Shown: positions 63,490 through 64,000 of the stretch, one piece after another
How positions within the stretch are numbered: position 1 is the stretch's first letter
Layout: every line of letters starts with the position of its first letter
Assembly (NCBI RefSeq): GCF_022701255.1
Contig: NZ_CP031705.1
Location: forward strand, 4,278,001-4,342,000
DNA from: Microcoleus vaginatus HSN003
Lineage (GTDB): Bacteria; Cyanobacteriota; Cyanobacteriia; Cyanobacteriales; Microcoleaceae
Direction: 5' to 3'
Length of the DNA: 64,000 nucleotides
Position numbers and translations under genes: made by a program
The notes under the pieces: generated by a model
What the model saw: the letters and a program-made list of their open reading frames with translations, nothing else
Database searches by the model: none
What the model was told of the DNA's origin: nothing

Positions 63490-64000
63490 ATGGCAGATAT
63501 CAACGGCACGATGATGCAATATTTCCACTGGTACATTCCCGATCGAGGAACCCTGTGGGATGAGGTGAAAAATCAAGCGAAAGAATTGGCTGATGCGGGT
63601 TTTACCGCACTGTGGCTGCCGCCAGCTTACAAAGGAATTGGTGGCAAAAGCGACGTTGGATATGGGGTTTACGACTTATTTGATTTGGGAGAATTCGACC
63701 AAAAAGGTTCAATTCGCACCAAATATGGTACTAAGCAGCAATATGTGGAGGCGATCGCAGCCCTGCACAAATCTCAGATCCAAGTATATGCCGATGTAGT
63801 TATCAACCACAAAATTGGTGCAGATACAGCAGAGATATTTAAGGCAACTCCTTATCCTCAAAACAATCGGCTAAATCCCAAAGGTGGATTGCAAGAAATC
63901 AAAAGCTACACCCATTTTAACTTTCCCGGACGCCAAGGTAAATATTCCCAATTTGAATGGCACTGGTGGCATTTTGACGCAGTAGACTACAACGAATACA
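63490..64000 (+). CDS. Alpha-amylase (GH13), N-terminal part cut by the window edge
   Basis: 170 codons from ATG 63490 stay open to the right edge. The sequence NGTMMQYFHWYIPDRGTLW, DAGFTALWLPPAYKG and DVGYGVYDLFDLGEFDQKGSIRTKYG is the start of bacterial cytoplasmic (GH13_5-like) alpha-amylase. Conserved region I is VYADVVINHKIG (region I Asp/Asn/His). No signal peptide is present, so action on internal glycogen or maltodextrin is likely. The catalytic residues lie beyond the window. Confidence 0.93.
   Translation, partial: MADINGTMMQYFHWYIPDRGTLWDEVKNQAKELADAGFTALWLPPAYKGIGGKSDVGYGVYDLFDLGEFDQKGSIRTKYGTKQQYVEAIAALHKSQIQVYADVVINHKIGADTAEIFKATPYPQNNRLNPKGGLQEIKSYTHFNFPGRQGKYSQFEWHWWHFDAVDYNEY

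Overview
The window reads as chromosome of a filamentous, non-heterocyst-type cyanobacterium, probably Oscillatoriales (Microcoleus/Oscillatoria-like). The signs are an orange carotenoid protein, NdhH of the photosynthetic NDH-1 complex, GUN4, a PAM68-type photosystem II assembly protein, the clock kinase SasA, a PedR-type regulator, a group 2 sigma factor, many HIP1-type octamers (GCGATCGC), and abundant 7-bp tandem repeats typical of these genomes. Placement below phylum is inference from gene content, not from a search.

Layout. 1-10.7 kb: HAD hydrolase (cut by the left edge), queG, the photoprotection pair ocp plus a C-terminal-domain homologue, an anti-sigma-type ATPase and a response regulator/PP2C phosphatase, a frameshifted rsmH diverging from ndhH, and a MidA/NDUFAF7-type methyltransferase. 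10.7-14.1 kb: an accessory island with a deaminase-fold toxin candidate and a putative immunity gene, a cytosine-5 DNA methyltransferase and a Uma2-type nuclease. 14.3-33.2 kb: mostly housekeeping (hisS, pedR, fructokinase, gluconokinase, leuC, sfsA, murJ, moaC, tRNA-Arg, MFS, glycosyltransferase, sasA), interrupted at 18.8-20.5 kb by a two-gene HipA-like module in which the HipA N-terminal subdomain is fused to a HIRAN domain and encoded apart from the kinase. 33.2-39.8 kb: an IS hot spot with a dead IS630 element split by an intact IS701 element, then a second IS630 element; a NUDIX gene, a DUF760 gene and a sigma factor lie between them. 39.8-49 kb: SpoU methylase, tRNA-Leu, alanine dehydrogenase, then an XPB-like helicase with a Bax1-type (DUF790) nuclease. 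47.3-52.5 kb: a large coiled-coil/glycine-rich membrane protein diverging from a TerB-dynamin GTPase. 52.6-64 kb: aroF, pam68-rpsO-ruvA, an orphan antitoxin-like gene, an AAA ATPase, two unknown small genes, gun4, arfB, an Mrr-type nuclease and the start of an alpha-amylase.

The strongest candidates for under-described biology are the split HipA/HIRAN pair (18.8-20.5 kb), the TerB-dynamin divergon (47.3-52.5 kb) and the free-standing deaminase toxin/immunity pair (10.7-12.0 kb). At a finer scale, three related families of heptamer repeats repeatedly sit exactly at gene starts and stops and in several cases supply the stop codon.
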